Shown in pieces: positions 45,333 through 53,555 of a DNA stretch of 63,003 bases. The stretch's first letter is position 1, and every line of letters starts with the position of its first letter. The position numbers and the translations under genes were made by a program. The notes below the pieces were generated by a model. The model ran no database searches, had not been told where the DNA came from, and saw only the letters and a list, made by a program, of their open reading frames with translations. The stretch is from Alphaproteobacteria bacterium (lineage in GTDB: Bacteria > Pseudomonadota > Alphaproteobacteria > UBA8366 > GCA-2717185): the NCBI GenBank assembly GCA_040905865.1, contig JBBDQU010000002.1:1-63003 (forward strand), written 5' to 3'.

Positions 45333-46184
45333 ATGACCATGTCCGAAACGCTCAAGATACGCAGTTCAGACGGTGTCAACCTTCACTGCGAAGTGACCGG
45401 GGACGGTCATCCCCTTATTTTTGTTCATGAATACGGTGGTGACTGCCGCAGCTGGCGGCCGCAGGTCGCGTATTTCAGCAGCCGTTACCGCTGTATCGCC
45501 TACAACGCGCGGGGTTATCCGCCATCGGATGTGCCGGAGGCCTTCGCGGCCTACACGCAGGAGCGCGCCTGGATGGACATCCGCGATGTGCTGCGCGGCC
45601 TGCGGGTCGACAGGGCGCATGTGGTCGGTCTTTCGATGGGCGGCGCGGCGGTGATGCATTTCGGCCTGAACTGCGGGGAGATGGCGTCCGCCCTCGTGAT
45701 CGCGGCGACCGGAAACGGCTTCGACCCGGCGGATCGCGCAAGTTATTGGCGGGGACATGATGTGGGCGCACGCCGGATCGCGGATGAAGGCATGGCCGCC
45801 TTCGCGGATATCTACGCGAATGGCGCAACCCGCCTGACCTTCAAACGGAAGGACCCGGAAGGCTGGGCCGAATTCAAACGGATGGTGGCGGAGCATTCGG
45901 CCATCGGGTCGATCAATACCGCGCTCGGCATCCTGCGGGTGCGGCCGTCCGGATATGAATTTGAGGACCAACTCGGCGGTGTCGATGTTCCTGCCCTCGT
46001 CCTGTTCGGCGACCGGGACGAACCCTGTTTCGCCCCGGGCCGTTTCCTCGCGAAATCCATGCCCCGCGCCGCCATGGCGGTGTTGCCGGATACCGGTCAT
46101 GCGGCGAATCTTGAGGAGCCGGTCCTGTTTAACGAAACACTGGCGCGGTTTTTTACCCGCGTTGAATCCGGAAACTGGACGTGA
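45333..46184 (+). CDS. Alpha/beta hydrolase
   Basis: 283 residues. The nucleophile elbow is VGLSMGGAAVMHF with Ser near 100. The acid is likely Asp in LFGDRDEPCF and the His is in LPDTGHAANLEEPVLFN. HEYGGDCRSWRPQVAYFSSRYRCIAYNARGYPPSD forms the oxyanion region. It has the general shape of meta-cleavage-product or epoxide-type hydrolases. An ATG six bases further in is an alternative start. It lies between the GST and enoyl-CoA hydratase genes in the same direction with short gaps. Confidence 0.85.
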   Translation: MTMSETLKIRSSDGVNLHCEVTGDGHPLIFVHEYGGDCRSWRPQVAYFSSRYRCIAYNARGYPPSDVPEAFAAYTQERAWMDIRDVLRGLRVDRAHVVGLSMGGAAVMHFGLNCGEMASALVIAATGNGFDPADRASYWRGHDVGARRIADEGMAAFADIYANGATRLTFKRKDPEGWAEFKRMVAEHSAIGSINTALGILRVRPSGYEFEDQLGGVDVPALVLFGDRDEPCFAPGRFLAKSMPRAAMAVLPDTGHAANLEEPVLFNETLARFFTRVESGNWT

Positions 46185-46217
46185 CCGGAATTCGAAAACC
46201 TCCCGGAGCAAAGAAAC

Positions 46218-47006
46218 ATGTCAGACAATCTTGGATATGAAGTGTCCGATGGTATCGCGACGCTGACCCTGAACCGGCCGGAGAAGCTCAACGCATTCAC
46301 CAACGAAATGCTGCACGGGCTGGTCGCCGCGCTGGATGAGTGCGATACCCGTGACGACGTCCGGGTCGTTATCCTGACCGGCGCCGGGCGCGGTTTCTGC
46401 AGCGGCGGCGATGTCAGCCGGATGGGGGAGGCGGCGGATAACCGACCCCATGTCACCAAGGACCGGATCTGGCGGGATATCCAGGCATTCCCGAAACGCC
46501 TGGCGCGGTTCGAGAAACCGGTCATCGCCGCCGTAAACGGGGTGGCGACCGGCGGCGGGATGGATCTGGCGCTGGCCTGCGATATCCGGGTGGCGGCCGA
46601 ATCCGCGCGATTCGCGGAGACCTATGCCAAAATCGGACTGCTGCCGGGCGGCGGCGGCGCCTGGTTCCTGCCCCGGATCGTCGGGCAGGCCCGCGCGCTG
46701 GAGCTGTTATGGACGGCGGAATTCCTGGACGCAGCCCAGGCGCTGGAACTGGGACTGGTGAACCATGTTTATCCGGACGCGGATTTGATGGCGGAAACGC
46801 GGAAGCTGGCGGGCCGCATCGCCGCCATGCCGCCCCTGTCGATCCGGCTGATCAAGCGTGCGGTGGCGCAGGGCCTGAACACCGACATGATGACCAGCTT
46901 CGATCTGATCAGCTCGCATATCGCCATCGCCCGCGCCGGGGTCGATCATCCTGAGGCCGTTGCGGCCTTCCGCGAAAAGCGCGAGGGTGATTACAGTGGC
47001 TATTGA
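46218..47006 (+). CDS. Enoyl-CoA hydratase/isomerase family protein
   Basis: 262-residue crotonase-fold enzyme. Substrate-binding and oxyanion segments are NRPEKLNAFTNEML, GAGRGFCSGGDVSRM and KPVIAAVNGVATGGGMDLALACD. FAETYAKIGLLPGGGGAWFLPRIVG follows, with a catalytic-type Glu expected near there, although the usual 'PE.G..P..G' Glu position shows Lys-Ile, so substrate and chemistry may differ. It is third in a GST-hydrolase-hydratase group with CoA-ester degradation as the likely theme. Confidence 0.88.
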   Translation: MSDNLGYEVSDGIATLTLNRPEKLNAFTNEMLHGLVAALDECDTRDDVRVVILTGAGRGFCSGGDVSRMGEAADNRPHVTKDRIWRDIQAFPKRLARFEKPVIAAVNGVATGGGMDLALACDIRVAAESARFAETYAKIGLLPGGGGAWFLPRIVGQARALELLWTAEFLDAAQALELGLVNHVYPDADLMAETRKLAGRIAAMPPLSIRLIKRAVAQGLNTDMMTSFDLISSHIAIARAGVDHPEAVAAFREKREGDYSGY

Positions 47007-47012
47007 TCAGAT

Positions 47013-47053
47013 CATGGTTGGTTGGAATCGCCGTGGGCGATCCAACAACCATG
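47013..47053. terminator. Long hairpin after the enoyl-CoA hydratase gene
   Basis: Arms CATGGTTG...TTGGA...TCGCC and GGCGA-TCCAA-CAACCATG pair over about 18 bp with two unpaired single bases (47021, 47027) and a GTG loop. It begins six bases after the stop of the enoyl-CoA hydratase gene. There is no T-run. Confidence 0.5.
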
Positions 47054-47076
47054 TGAATCTGTTCTATCTTATTGAA

Positions 47077-47121
47077 GGTTATAGCACATCAGGTTTGAAT
47101 GGAACCTGATGTGCTATAACC
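47077..47121. terminator. Perfect 19-bp inverted repeat between convergent genes
   Basis: GGTTATAGCACATCAGGTT (47077-47095) pairs perfectly with AACCTGATGTGCTATAACC (47103-47121) around a 7-base loop. It lies between the convergent hydratase and protease genes and could stop transcription from both sides, or it may be a dispersed palindromic repeat. Confidence 0.5.
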
Positions 47122-47137
47122 GGGCGCGACGCCGTTC

Positions 47138-48487
47138 CTAAGAGGATGGTGCGGCATCGGTTCGTATCCTGAGGGCGTTCAGGGCGTCGGCGATGGGAAC
47201 AAAAAGCCCGAGGCCCTCGCTTCCCGGGATTGCAATTTTTGCAACGCTGAGTCCGATCACATTGCCGAATTCATCGAGAAGTGGCCCGCCGCTGTTCCCC
47301 GGCGAAATGGGGGCGTCAGCCTGAATGAAACTGGTCGATCCCAGTTTCCGGGTGCCGCTCACGATTCCCGATGTCACGGTTGACCGCAGGCTTTCGTCAA
47401 TTGGCGTACCGACAACATAAATCCGTTCAAGATTTTTTGCGGGTTCCAATCGTATCGGCAGTGCATTGGGGACTCGCAAAGCGACCGAAATCAGCGCGAC
47501 ATCGGGGTTTTCCATCCGGCGTATTACTCTGCCCGGTATTTCCAGGCCATTGCTGAGTACCACGCCGATATTCTGTACTTTCCCGACGACATGGGCATTT
47601 GTAAGCAGGTACCCGTTTTCCGAAACGAAAAAACCCGATCCGTGACCCTGGCCGGTCCGAATTGTCGCGACGGCCGAAAGGATGGAATCGGGCTGGTCCT
47701 GAATTCTGGCATGCGCCAGAGGACGGACGGCAATCGATATGTCTTCGCCCTGGAATTGAGCGATCCTGTCGTCCGGACTGTCTTGGCGAAGCGCGATGCC
47801 GACAAATTCCCTGGAGCCCAGAAGATTTTTCGTCGCCTGGGCGAATGCGCCGTGAAACAGGAGCAATACGCCGTCGCGGCTCGTCCGGCTTTCCTGATAG
47901 TAGCCCTGTGTACTGAATGTCAGGACTTCCCTTTGTGTGATAGTGGAAAAGACAGTCCAGTCGATATCGATGGACATTTCGCCGCCAAATTTGTCCACCG
48001 GATAGCCGCCCATCCAGTTGTAGACCTGGCAGATATTGCTGGCGATATTCGTGATACGCCCACCGATCAGATATTCGGCTGACTGCCCACCCGTGTTCTG
48101 GCCAAACAGGTCCTTCGGGTCGCCGGCAATGTTCAACCCGGATTGGGACAGGGCTTCATGGAATACTTCGCGCAGTTCAGTGTGCCAGTTGCCAAATTCC
48201 GATGTCCTGGAACCCCATCTGATAATGCCTTCACCCGTCGTCGTTACATTGCATAAAGTGCCGCTGACACCGTTGACGCCCCCTGCCGGGAAGCGGCCGA
48301 CTACCGCGCCGCGCTGCAAATTCGCGACGATTTTGCTCAAAGCAAACGTGGCTTGATTCCGCGCAGGCGTGTCAATCTGCACGGGCTGTATGAATGCCGG
48401 GGCGGCAACTGTCATCGACGCCGTATTGCATCCTGTCATCAGGAGTGCGCCACAAATCAGCGCCACGTGGTGCGGGAACAGTTTCAT
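47138..48487 (-). CDS. Lipoprotein with trypsin-like (S1C) serine protease domain
   Basis: 449 residues. The signal peptide ends in LLMTGC (Cys20), so it is lipid-anchored. Residues about 30-270 form an N-terminal domain of unknown type. From about 275 a trypsin-like domain has the triad His in LLTNAHVVG, Asp in NPDVALISV and Ser in SPGNSGGPLLDE, as in HtrA/DegP, but without a visible PDZ domain. ATG at 48487 has AAAAGG eight bases upstream; ATG at 48505 is the alternative. Probably an envelope quality-control or sensing protease. Confidence 0.83.
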   Translation of the reverse strand: MKLFPHHVALICGALLMTGCNTASMTVAAPAFIQPVQIDTPARNQATFALSKIVANLQRGAVVGRFPAGGVNGVSGTLCNVTTTGEGIIRWGSRTSEFGNWHTELREVFHEALSQSGLNIAGDPKDLFGQNTGGQSAEYLIGGRITNIASNICQVYNWMGGYPVDKFGGEMSIDIDWTVFSTITQREVLTFSTQGYYQESRTSRDGVLLLFHGAFAQATKNLLGSREFVGIALRQDSPDDRIAQFQGEDISIAVRPLAHARIQDQPDSILSAVATIRTGQGHGSGFFVSENGYLLTNAHVVGKVQNIGVVLSNGLEIPGRVIRRMENPDVALISVALRVPNALPIRLEPAKNLERIYVVGTPIDESLRSTVTSGIVSGTRKLGSTSFIQADAPISPGNSGGPLLDEFGNVIGLSVAKIAIPGSEGLGLFVPIADALNALRIRTDAAPSS

Positions 48488-48729
48488 AGCAATTGCCTTT
48501 TCCATCGCTAGGATACTCTCTTTGATCGATTCCTTATCGTATCGTTGTCGTTTTAATATGCATGAACTTCTACCGGTGTTCAATATATGTTCTTATAGGT
48601 TCCGCGACGCGGCCTGGTCGGAATCAGGCTACCCCGGATTTCGGAAAATGATTGCATATTGCTATTGCGGGTGCCGGCGGCGATCCTGACAGGCAGGATC
48701 TATTTCTTGGGGCGCGTGGGAGGGAGAAT

Positions 48730-49626
48730 ATGAAAGCAGGATTTATCGGCACCGGGAGCATGGGATTGCCGCTGGCGTCCAATCTGCTGGAGCAGGAACG
48801 GTCGCTGGTCGTCTTTGATATCAACCCGGCGGCGACGAAGCCGCTGGCGGACCGTCAGGCGCGGGTCGTGGCGTCGCCGGTCGCGGTCGCGGATGAAGCG
48901 GATGTCGTCTTCGCCTGCATGCCGAGCCTGGACAGTTTCCACGCCATCGTGACCGGACCCGATGGCGTGATCGGCGGCCGGCAGATGAAGACATTCGTCA
49001 ACCTGGGCACGATGGGCAGCGATGCGATCACCGAGATCGAGCGGGTGCTGGCGGAAAAGGGCGTGGGCGTGCTGGATTCGCCGATCACCGGCGGGGTGGC
49101 GCGGGCGCGTAACGCTGATATCACTGTCATTGCTTCCGGGCCGCAGGCGGTCTTCGATATCGCCGAGCCGATGCTGAAATCCTTTGCCCGGGATATCCAC
49201 TATGTCGGCGACAAGGTGGGGCAGGCGCAGCTGACCAAGATCTGCAACAACATCATGTCGATGACCAACCTGATCGTCGGGCTGGAGGCGATGGTGCTGG
49301 CGGCCAAGGGCGGGGTCGACCCGGAGAAGGTCCTGGCGGTGCTCAACGCGGGCACGGGCCAGAACAGCGCGACGCTGACCAAGATCCCGAATTTCATCAT
49401 GAACCGGAAATTCGACATGGAAGCGCCGATGTATATCAACGAGAAGGATACGCATCTCTGGCAGCAGGAAGCGGAACGGCTGGACGTGCCGCAGATGGTC
49501 GGGAGCGCGGCGGCCCAGACCCTGCATCAGGCGCTGGCCTTCGGTTTGCGCAGTGGCGATCTGAGCGAGATGGTCAAGCTGATCGAACGCAACGCCAATT
49601 TCCAGCTACCGAAAACGCGCGACTAG
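48730..49626 (+). CDS. 3-hydroxyisobutyrate dehydrogenase-family oxidoreductase
   Basis: 298 residues. The NAD(P) motif is GFIGTGSMGLPLASNLL at the N-terminus. The substrate loop is DSPITGGVARARNADITVIASG, and the catalytic Lys is in GQAQLTKICNNIM. Family members oxidise beta-hydroxyacids or reduce tartronate or succinic semialdehydes. ATG at 48730 has AGGGAG immediately upstream. An NHL-repeat gene follows after ten bases, probably in the same transcript. Confidence 0.88.
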   Translation: MKAGFIGTGSMGLPLASNLLEQERSLVVFDINPAATKPLADRQARVVASPVAVADEADVVFACMPSLDSFHAIVTGPDGVIGGRQMKTFVNLGTMGSDAITEIERVLAEKGVGVLDSPITGGVARARNADITVIASGPQAVFDIAEPMLKSFARDIHYVGDKVGQAQLTKICNNIMSMTNLIVGLEAMVLAAKGGVDPEKVLAVLNAGTGQNSATLTKIPNFIMNRKFDMEAPMYINEKDTHLWQQEAERLDVPQMVGSAAAQTLHQALAFGLRSGDLSEMVKLIERNANFQLPKTRD

Positions 49627-49636
49627 GGGAACCGAC

Positions 49637-50695
49637 ATGGAACAGGGAACCGGTTATGCGGGCTGGATCATCGAAACCGTCGCGGGCAATGGCGCAGCCG
49701 GCTATGCGGGCGATGGCGGCTCGGCCGCCGACGCCACGCTGAACAATCCCTTCGATGTGGTCTTCGACAAGGCGGAAAACCTTGTTTTCACCGATACGTT
49801 CAATCATTGCATCCGCCGGATGGACGCGAAGACCGGCGTCATCACGACCCTCGCCGGGACAGGGGAGGCGGGATATTCGGGCGATGGCGGGCCCGCCCTT
49901 CAGGCCCAATTCAACCAGCCTTACGGTCTGGCGGTCGGCCGGGACGGCGCTATCTACACCGCCGACCGGCACAATGCCGCCGTAAGGCGGATCGACGGCG
50001 TAACCGGCGTCGTGACCACATTCGCCGGCAATGACGCGGCCGGGTTTTCCGGCGATGGCGGGCCGGCAAACCGTGCCGGCATGGCGGAACCGAACGGCCT
50101 GGTCTTTTCCCGGGACTTCGCCAGCATGTATATAGCCGACGTCGCCGATAACCGGGTCCGGGTCGTGGACATGGCGAGCGGCATTATCGCGACCTTTGCC
50201 GGCACCGGTGCGGCCGCCCATGACGGCGATGGCGGCGCGGCGACGGCCGCTTCTGTTTTCGGCGCCCGCGCGGTGGCGGTGCGGCCGACCGACGGCGCGG
50301 TTTATATCCTGGAGCGGCAGGGCAGTTCGCTGCGGCTGGTGACGCCGGACGGCACAATCGCCACGGTCGCGAGCAGCGGCGAAAAGGGCTATGGCGGCGA
50401 CGGGGGCCCGGCGGCTTCGGCGATTTTCGACCGGCCCAAGGAAATGACCCTGGACGGCGCCGGCAATGTGCTGGTCGTCGATACGGAAAACCACGCCATC
50501 CGGTTTATTGACTGGCAGGCGGACCGGGTCGGCACGATCGCCGGCACCGGCGCCCATGGCTATTCGGGCGATGGCGTGCCGGCGGTGCAGGCCATGCTCG
50601 CCCGCCCGCACGGCGTGGCGGTGGGGCCGGACGGGTCGTTCTATATCGGCGATACGGAGAACAACCGCATCCGCCGGGTGTCGCCGCCGCGCTGA
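49637..50695 (+). CDS. NHL-repeat beta-propeller protein
   Basis: 352 residues, no signal peptide. It has about six blades with the recurring core AGxG.AGYSGDGGPA (for example at about 15, 75, 130 and 310), each followed by a block such as LVFTDTFNHCIRRMD, IYTADRHNAAVRRID, MYIADVADNRVRVVD or FYIGDTENNRIRRVS. NHL propellers commonly bind ligands, and some act as lactonases. Its close coupling to the dehydrogenase gene suggests a joint catabolic role, which is inference. Confidence 0.82.
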   Translation: MEQGTGYAGWIIETVAGNGAAGYAGDGGSAADATLNNPFDVVFDKAENLVFTDTFNHCIRRMDAKTGVITTLAGTGEAGYSGDGGPALQAQFNQPYGLAVGRDGAIYTADRHNAAVRRIDGVTGVVTTFAGNDAAGFSGDGGPANRAGMAEPNGLVFSRDFASMYIADVADNRVRVVDMASGIIATFAGTGAAAHDGDGGAATAASVFGARAVAVRPTDGAVYILERQGSSLRLVTPDGTIATVASSGEKGYGGDGGPAASAIFDRPKEMTLDGAGNVLVVDTENHAIRFIDWQADRVGTIAGTGAHGYSGDGVPAVQAMLARPHGVAVGPDGSFYIGDTENNRIRRVSPPR

Positions 50696-50711
50696 ATAAT
50701 TATGGGTTGCT

Positions 50712-51290
50712 TTAATTCCTGGCGAATACCGCGCCAAAATCGGCAAGCGCCATTATGCCAAGTACGGCAAAAATGCACGCCGCAATGCCGTGGACGAGCT
50801 TCAGCGGCACCTTGGTCGCGGCCACATCTCCCAGCAGCACGGCAGGAATATTCGCCAGCATCATGCCAAGGGTCGTGCCACAAGTTACCAGCAGCAGGTC
50901 ATTGAAGCGGGCGGCGAGGGCGACGGTGGCCACCTGTGTCTTGTCGCCGATCTCCACGATAAAGAATGAAACAAGGGTCGCCAGAAACGGGCCGAACCGG
51001 CCAGGCGGTTGCCGATCGTCATCCAGTTTGTCGGGAACCATGATCCAGACGGCCATGGCGAGGAACGACACGCCGATAATCCATCGCAGCCAGTCGCCGC
51101 CGAGCCAGTCCGCGACAAGCGAACCAACCCAGGCCGCCAGCCCGTGATTGGCCAGTGTCGCGACAAGGATGCCGAAAATGATGGGCAGGGGCCTGCGGTA
51201 CCGCGCCGCCAGCACCAGGGCGAGCAGTTGCGTCTTGTCGCCGATTTCCGCAATTGCGACGACCGTTGCCGATACGATCAGGGCTTCCAT
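50712..51290 (-). CDS. GDT1/TMEM165-family manganese (cation) transporter
   Basis: 192-residue inner-membrane protein of about six helices. It has two copies of the family signature: AIAEIGDKTQLLALVLAARY near residue 12 and FIVEIGDKTQVATVALAARF near 110. Bacterial members export Mn2+ and relieve manganese toxicity. ATG at 51290 was chosen; earlier in-frame starts would run into the leader, which folds as a manganese riboswitch. The sequence and the leader support each other. Confidence 0.92.
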   Translation of the reverse strand: MEALIVSATVVAIAEIGDKTQLLALVLAARYRRPLPIIFGILVATLANHGLAAWVGSLVADWLGGDWLRWIIGVSFLAMAVWIMVPDKLDDDRQPPGRFGPFLATLVSFFIVEIGDKTQVATVALAARFNDLLLVTCGTTLGMMLANIPAVLLGDVAATKVPLKLVHGIAACIFAVLGIMALADFGAVFARN

Positions 51291-51475
51291 CTGAACACCA
51301 GAGGGGGGCCGGATGGACATGACCGTTGGCTCGCCGCCCCACCCGGCCCCCCGGGAAAGCAGTCGAATCCAATGGTCTCGCCAGGCCAATCGCCGGATGC
51401 ACCATGAGCCAAGGCTCAAGTCTGTTGACGCATCCCCCTCTGAAGCCGAGGGCGGCTACTCCCCAATGACGGGCC
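51291..51475 (-). promoter_or_regulatory. yybP-ykoY manganese riboswitch with expression platform
   Basis: On the minus strand the aptamer reads TTGGGGAGTAGCC (about 51466 downward), then GCGTCAACAGACTTGAGCC, then GGCGAGACC (ending near 51373). These are the conserved loops of the yybP-ykoY class, closely like the leader of E. coli mntP. Downstream, GGGGGGCCGG (51343-51352) and CCGGCCCCCC (51303-51312) can form a 10-bp stem close to the ribosome-binding region. Switching by translation control or termination is therefore likely. Mn2+ should turn the gene on. Confidence 0.88.
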
Positions 51476-51602
51476 TAACCTAATCGTGTCTCCCGGGAAG
51501 GGCAAACGAAACCTTCCGAACCGGCGCCAGCGCGCAAGGGCCTTTTCAGCCGGGCGGGCCGCTGCTACCGTTTGCCCCTTCGTTTCCGGGAGGGAGAAGA
51601 CC

Positions 51603-52520
51603 ATGCTGGCCAATACGACGCGCACCCTGACCGACCTGCAGCGCGAGCAATGGGCGGTGGACGGTTACCTGCAACTCGAAGGGGCGCTGAGCCCCGCCGA
51701 AGTCGATTTTTTCTCAAACCTGCTGGACGATGTGCGCCAGCAGCCGGGCTACGAGCCGGCGCCGAAGGAGCTGCCGCGCGGCCATTACAAATGGGCGCCG
51801 CATGCGGACAGGAACCTCGACGCCTTCATGGACCGGCGCGATCTGCTGCCCTACCACCAGGCGTTCATCGACCTGATCGACCGGCCCGCCATCTTCGACC
51901 TGATCCTCGACCTGATGGGCCCCTATATCCAGTTCTCGATGAGCCAGGCTATCGTTCGCGCGTCCACCGACACCTTCCCCGGCTACACCCATACCGATGG
52001 CGGCGAGGCGCAGCGCGCGATCCGCGTCACCGAAACCAGCCGCCCGCTGGCGGTCAAGGTGATGTACCTGCTGACCGACGTGACCGAACCGGACAGCGGC
52101 AATTTCACCGTCTTCCCCGGCAGCCATATGCGGCCCTTCCCGGATCGCGCCGAACGCATCCCCAATCCGCATGCGGCGGGCGCGGTGCCGCTGCTAGGCA
52201 AAGCCGGCGACGCCTATGTCTTCCCGCACGCGATCTGGCACGGCCCGTCGCCGAACGGTTCCGGCAAGGCGCGCAAGACGCTGCTGTACAATTACTGCCA
52301 GATGTTCATGCGGCCCTACGATTTTGCCGCGCCCTACACATCGCTGTTCGACAGATGCACCCCGCGCCAGCGCCGGCTGCTCGGCGACCTCGGCCACGAC
52401 TTCCGCCCCGGCGATTTCTTCTACGCGCCGGAAGACCAGGAGGAAGTGATGGCGGCCGGCGGCCATATGGACGAACGCCCGGCGACGATCTACCGGATGG
52501 CGAAGCAGGAGAACGCATAG
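51603..52520 (+). CDS. Phytanoyl-CoA dioxygenase (PhyH) family protein
   Basis: 305-residue Fe(II)/2-oxoglutarate oxygenase. The metal triad fits His-x-Asp in YTHTDGGEAQ (about 135) and a distal His in VFPHAIWHGPSPNGSG (about 215). The Arg that would bind 2-oxoglutarate lies shortly after, in GKARKTLLYNY. MYLLTDVTEPDSGNFTVFPGSH is a strong family segment. ATG at 51603 follows GGGAGGGAG. Substrate unknown; many bacterial relatives hydroxylate or break down secondary metabolites. Confidence 0.88.
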   Translation: MLANTTRTLTDLQREQWAVDGYLQLEGALSPAEVDFFSNLLDDVRQQPGYEPAPKELPRGHYKWAPHADRNLDAFMDRRDLLPYHQAFIDLIDRPAIFDLILDLMGPYIQFSMSQAIVRASTDTFPGYTHTDGGEAQRAIRVTETSRPLAVKVMYLLTDVTEPDSGNFTVFPGSHMRPFPDRAERIPNPHAAGAVPLLGKAGDAYVFPHAIWHGPSPNGSGKARKTLLYNYCQMFMRPYDFAAPYTSLFDRCTPRQRRLLGDLGHDFRPGDFFYAPEDQEEVMAAGGHMDERPATIYRMAKQENA

Positions 52521-52589
52521 GGGCCGCTCTTGTTATCACTCTGAACTGGTCATATATCTGGTCAGGAACATTCCAGGGCGGAGGATTCC

Positions 52590-52850
52590 ATGGGCAGGAC
52601 ATGGCCGGTTCAGGACGCAAAGGCCCATTTCAGCGCCTTTCTCGACGCGACGCTCGCCGAAGGGCCGCAGGTCGTGACACGCCGCGGCAAGGAAGCCGCA
52701 GTGCTCGTGCCCATCGACCAGTGGCGTCGCATGGAGAAACTCGCCCGCCCCGATCTGAAAGAGTTGCTGCTCGCCCCGGAGGCCCGGACGGAGGCGCTGA
52801 CGCCACCCCGCAAGCCGCACCGTCATCGCGCACCGCCGGATTTACGGTAA
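52590..52850 (+). CDS. Phd/YefM-type antitoxin
   Basis: 86 residues. The N-terminal part (WPVQDAKAHFSAFLDATLAEGPQVVTRRGKEAAVLVPIDQWRRME) is the standard Phd/YefM fold, which dimerises and binds operator DNA. The C-terminal 30 residues should wrap the toxin and are unusually rich in Pro, His and Arg. It precedes a PIN toxin gene by four bases, the usual order. It probably autoregulates the pair. Confidence 0.9.
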   Translation: MGRTWPVQDAKAHFSAFLDATLAEGPQVVTRRGKEAAVLVPIDQWRRMEKLARPDLKELLLAPEARTEALTPPRKPHRHRAPPDLR

Positions 52851-52854
52851 CCCT

Positions 52855-53256
52855 GTGTATCTGCTCGATACCAATATCGTCTCGGAATTGCGCCGCCCCC
52901 GGCCGCACCAGGCGGTGCTGAACTGGATTGCAGATGTGCCGGCGGACGAACTGTTTCTGTCCGCCGTCACCATTGGGGAAATCCAGGCAGGTATAGAATG
53001 GACGCGGGAGCAGGACGAAGCCAAGGCATTCGAACTGGAAGCATGGCTCGATCAGGTTGCCGGCGCCTATGGCATCATCCCCATGGATGCCGCTGCCTTT
53101 CGCCGGTGGGCGCAATTCAAGCACCGGAAATCCGATACGCTGCTGGAAGACGCAATGATCGCGGCAACGGCGCTGGTGCACGACCTGACGCTCGTTCCCC
53201 GGAATATCCGGGACTTCGACGCGCTGGGCGTGGACGTCATTGATCCGTTTTCGTAA
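52855..53256 (+). CDS. VapC-type PIN-domain toxin ribonuclease
   Basis: 133 residues. The acidic PIN residues are visible: Asp in YLLDTNIVSELRRP, Glu in TIGEIQAGIE, Asp in TLLEDAMIAATAL and Asp in VPRNIRDFDALGVDVIDPF. These proteins are Mg2+-dependent RNases, often cutting tRNA or rRNA. The start is GTG, four bases after the antitoxin stop, so translation is coupled. The pairing of a Phd-type antitoxin with a FitB/VapC-like toxin is common. Confidence 0.9.
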   Translation: MYLLDTNIVSELRRPRPHQAVLNWIADVPADELFLSAVTIGEIQAGIEWTREQDEAKAFELEAWLDQVAGAYGIIPMDAAAFRRWAQFKHRKSDTLLEDAMIAATALVHDLTLVPRNIRDFDALGVDVIDPFS

Positions 53257-53270
53257 CGAAGACTCGCCCC

Positions 53271-53515
53271 TCAATCGAACAGCGTCGCGTCGGCCTGCCG
53301 CTTCTTGATGTTGACGGCGATATACAGCGCCAGCACATGGATCGTGCAGGTGGGGTTCACGCCGCCTGAGGTAATCCGGATTTCGCCATCGACGATGAAC
53401 AGGTTCTTCACATCATGGCAGCGGCCCCATGCGTTGACCACCGAGGTTTGCGGATCCGTTTCCATCCGCGCGGTGCCGAGCAGGTGGCCGGGGTGGTTCA
53501 GCATCTTGCGTAACT
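53271..53515 (-). pseudogene. C-terminal remnant of a GMC oxidoreductase
   Basis: The last 80 or so codons match the C-terminal GMC domain: NHPGHLLGTARMETDPQTSV followed by WGRCHDVKNLFIVDG and TSGGVNPTCTIHVLALYIAV. The usual active-site His (GH/HxxGTARM) and the NPT segment are recognisable. Upstream, the frame runs antisense through the SDR gene and has no GMC sequence. The FAD-binding 400-500 residues are therefore gone, probably through the rearrangement that placed the SDR gene here. Confidence 0.75.
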
Positions 53516-53555
53516 CGTATACTCCGGTCGACAATGCAAAGCAGGGAGGGGCAGC

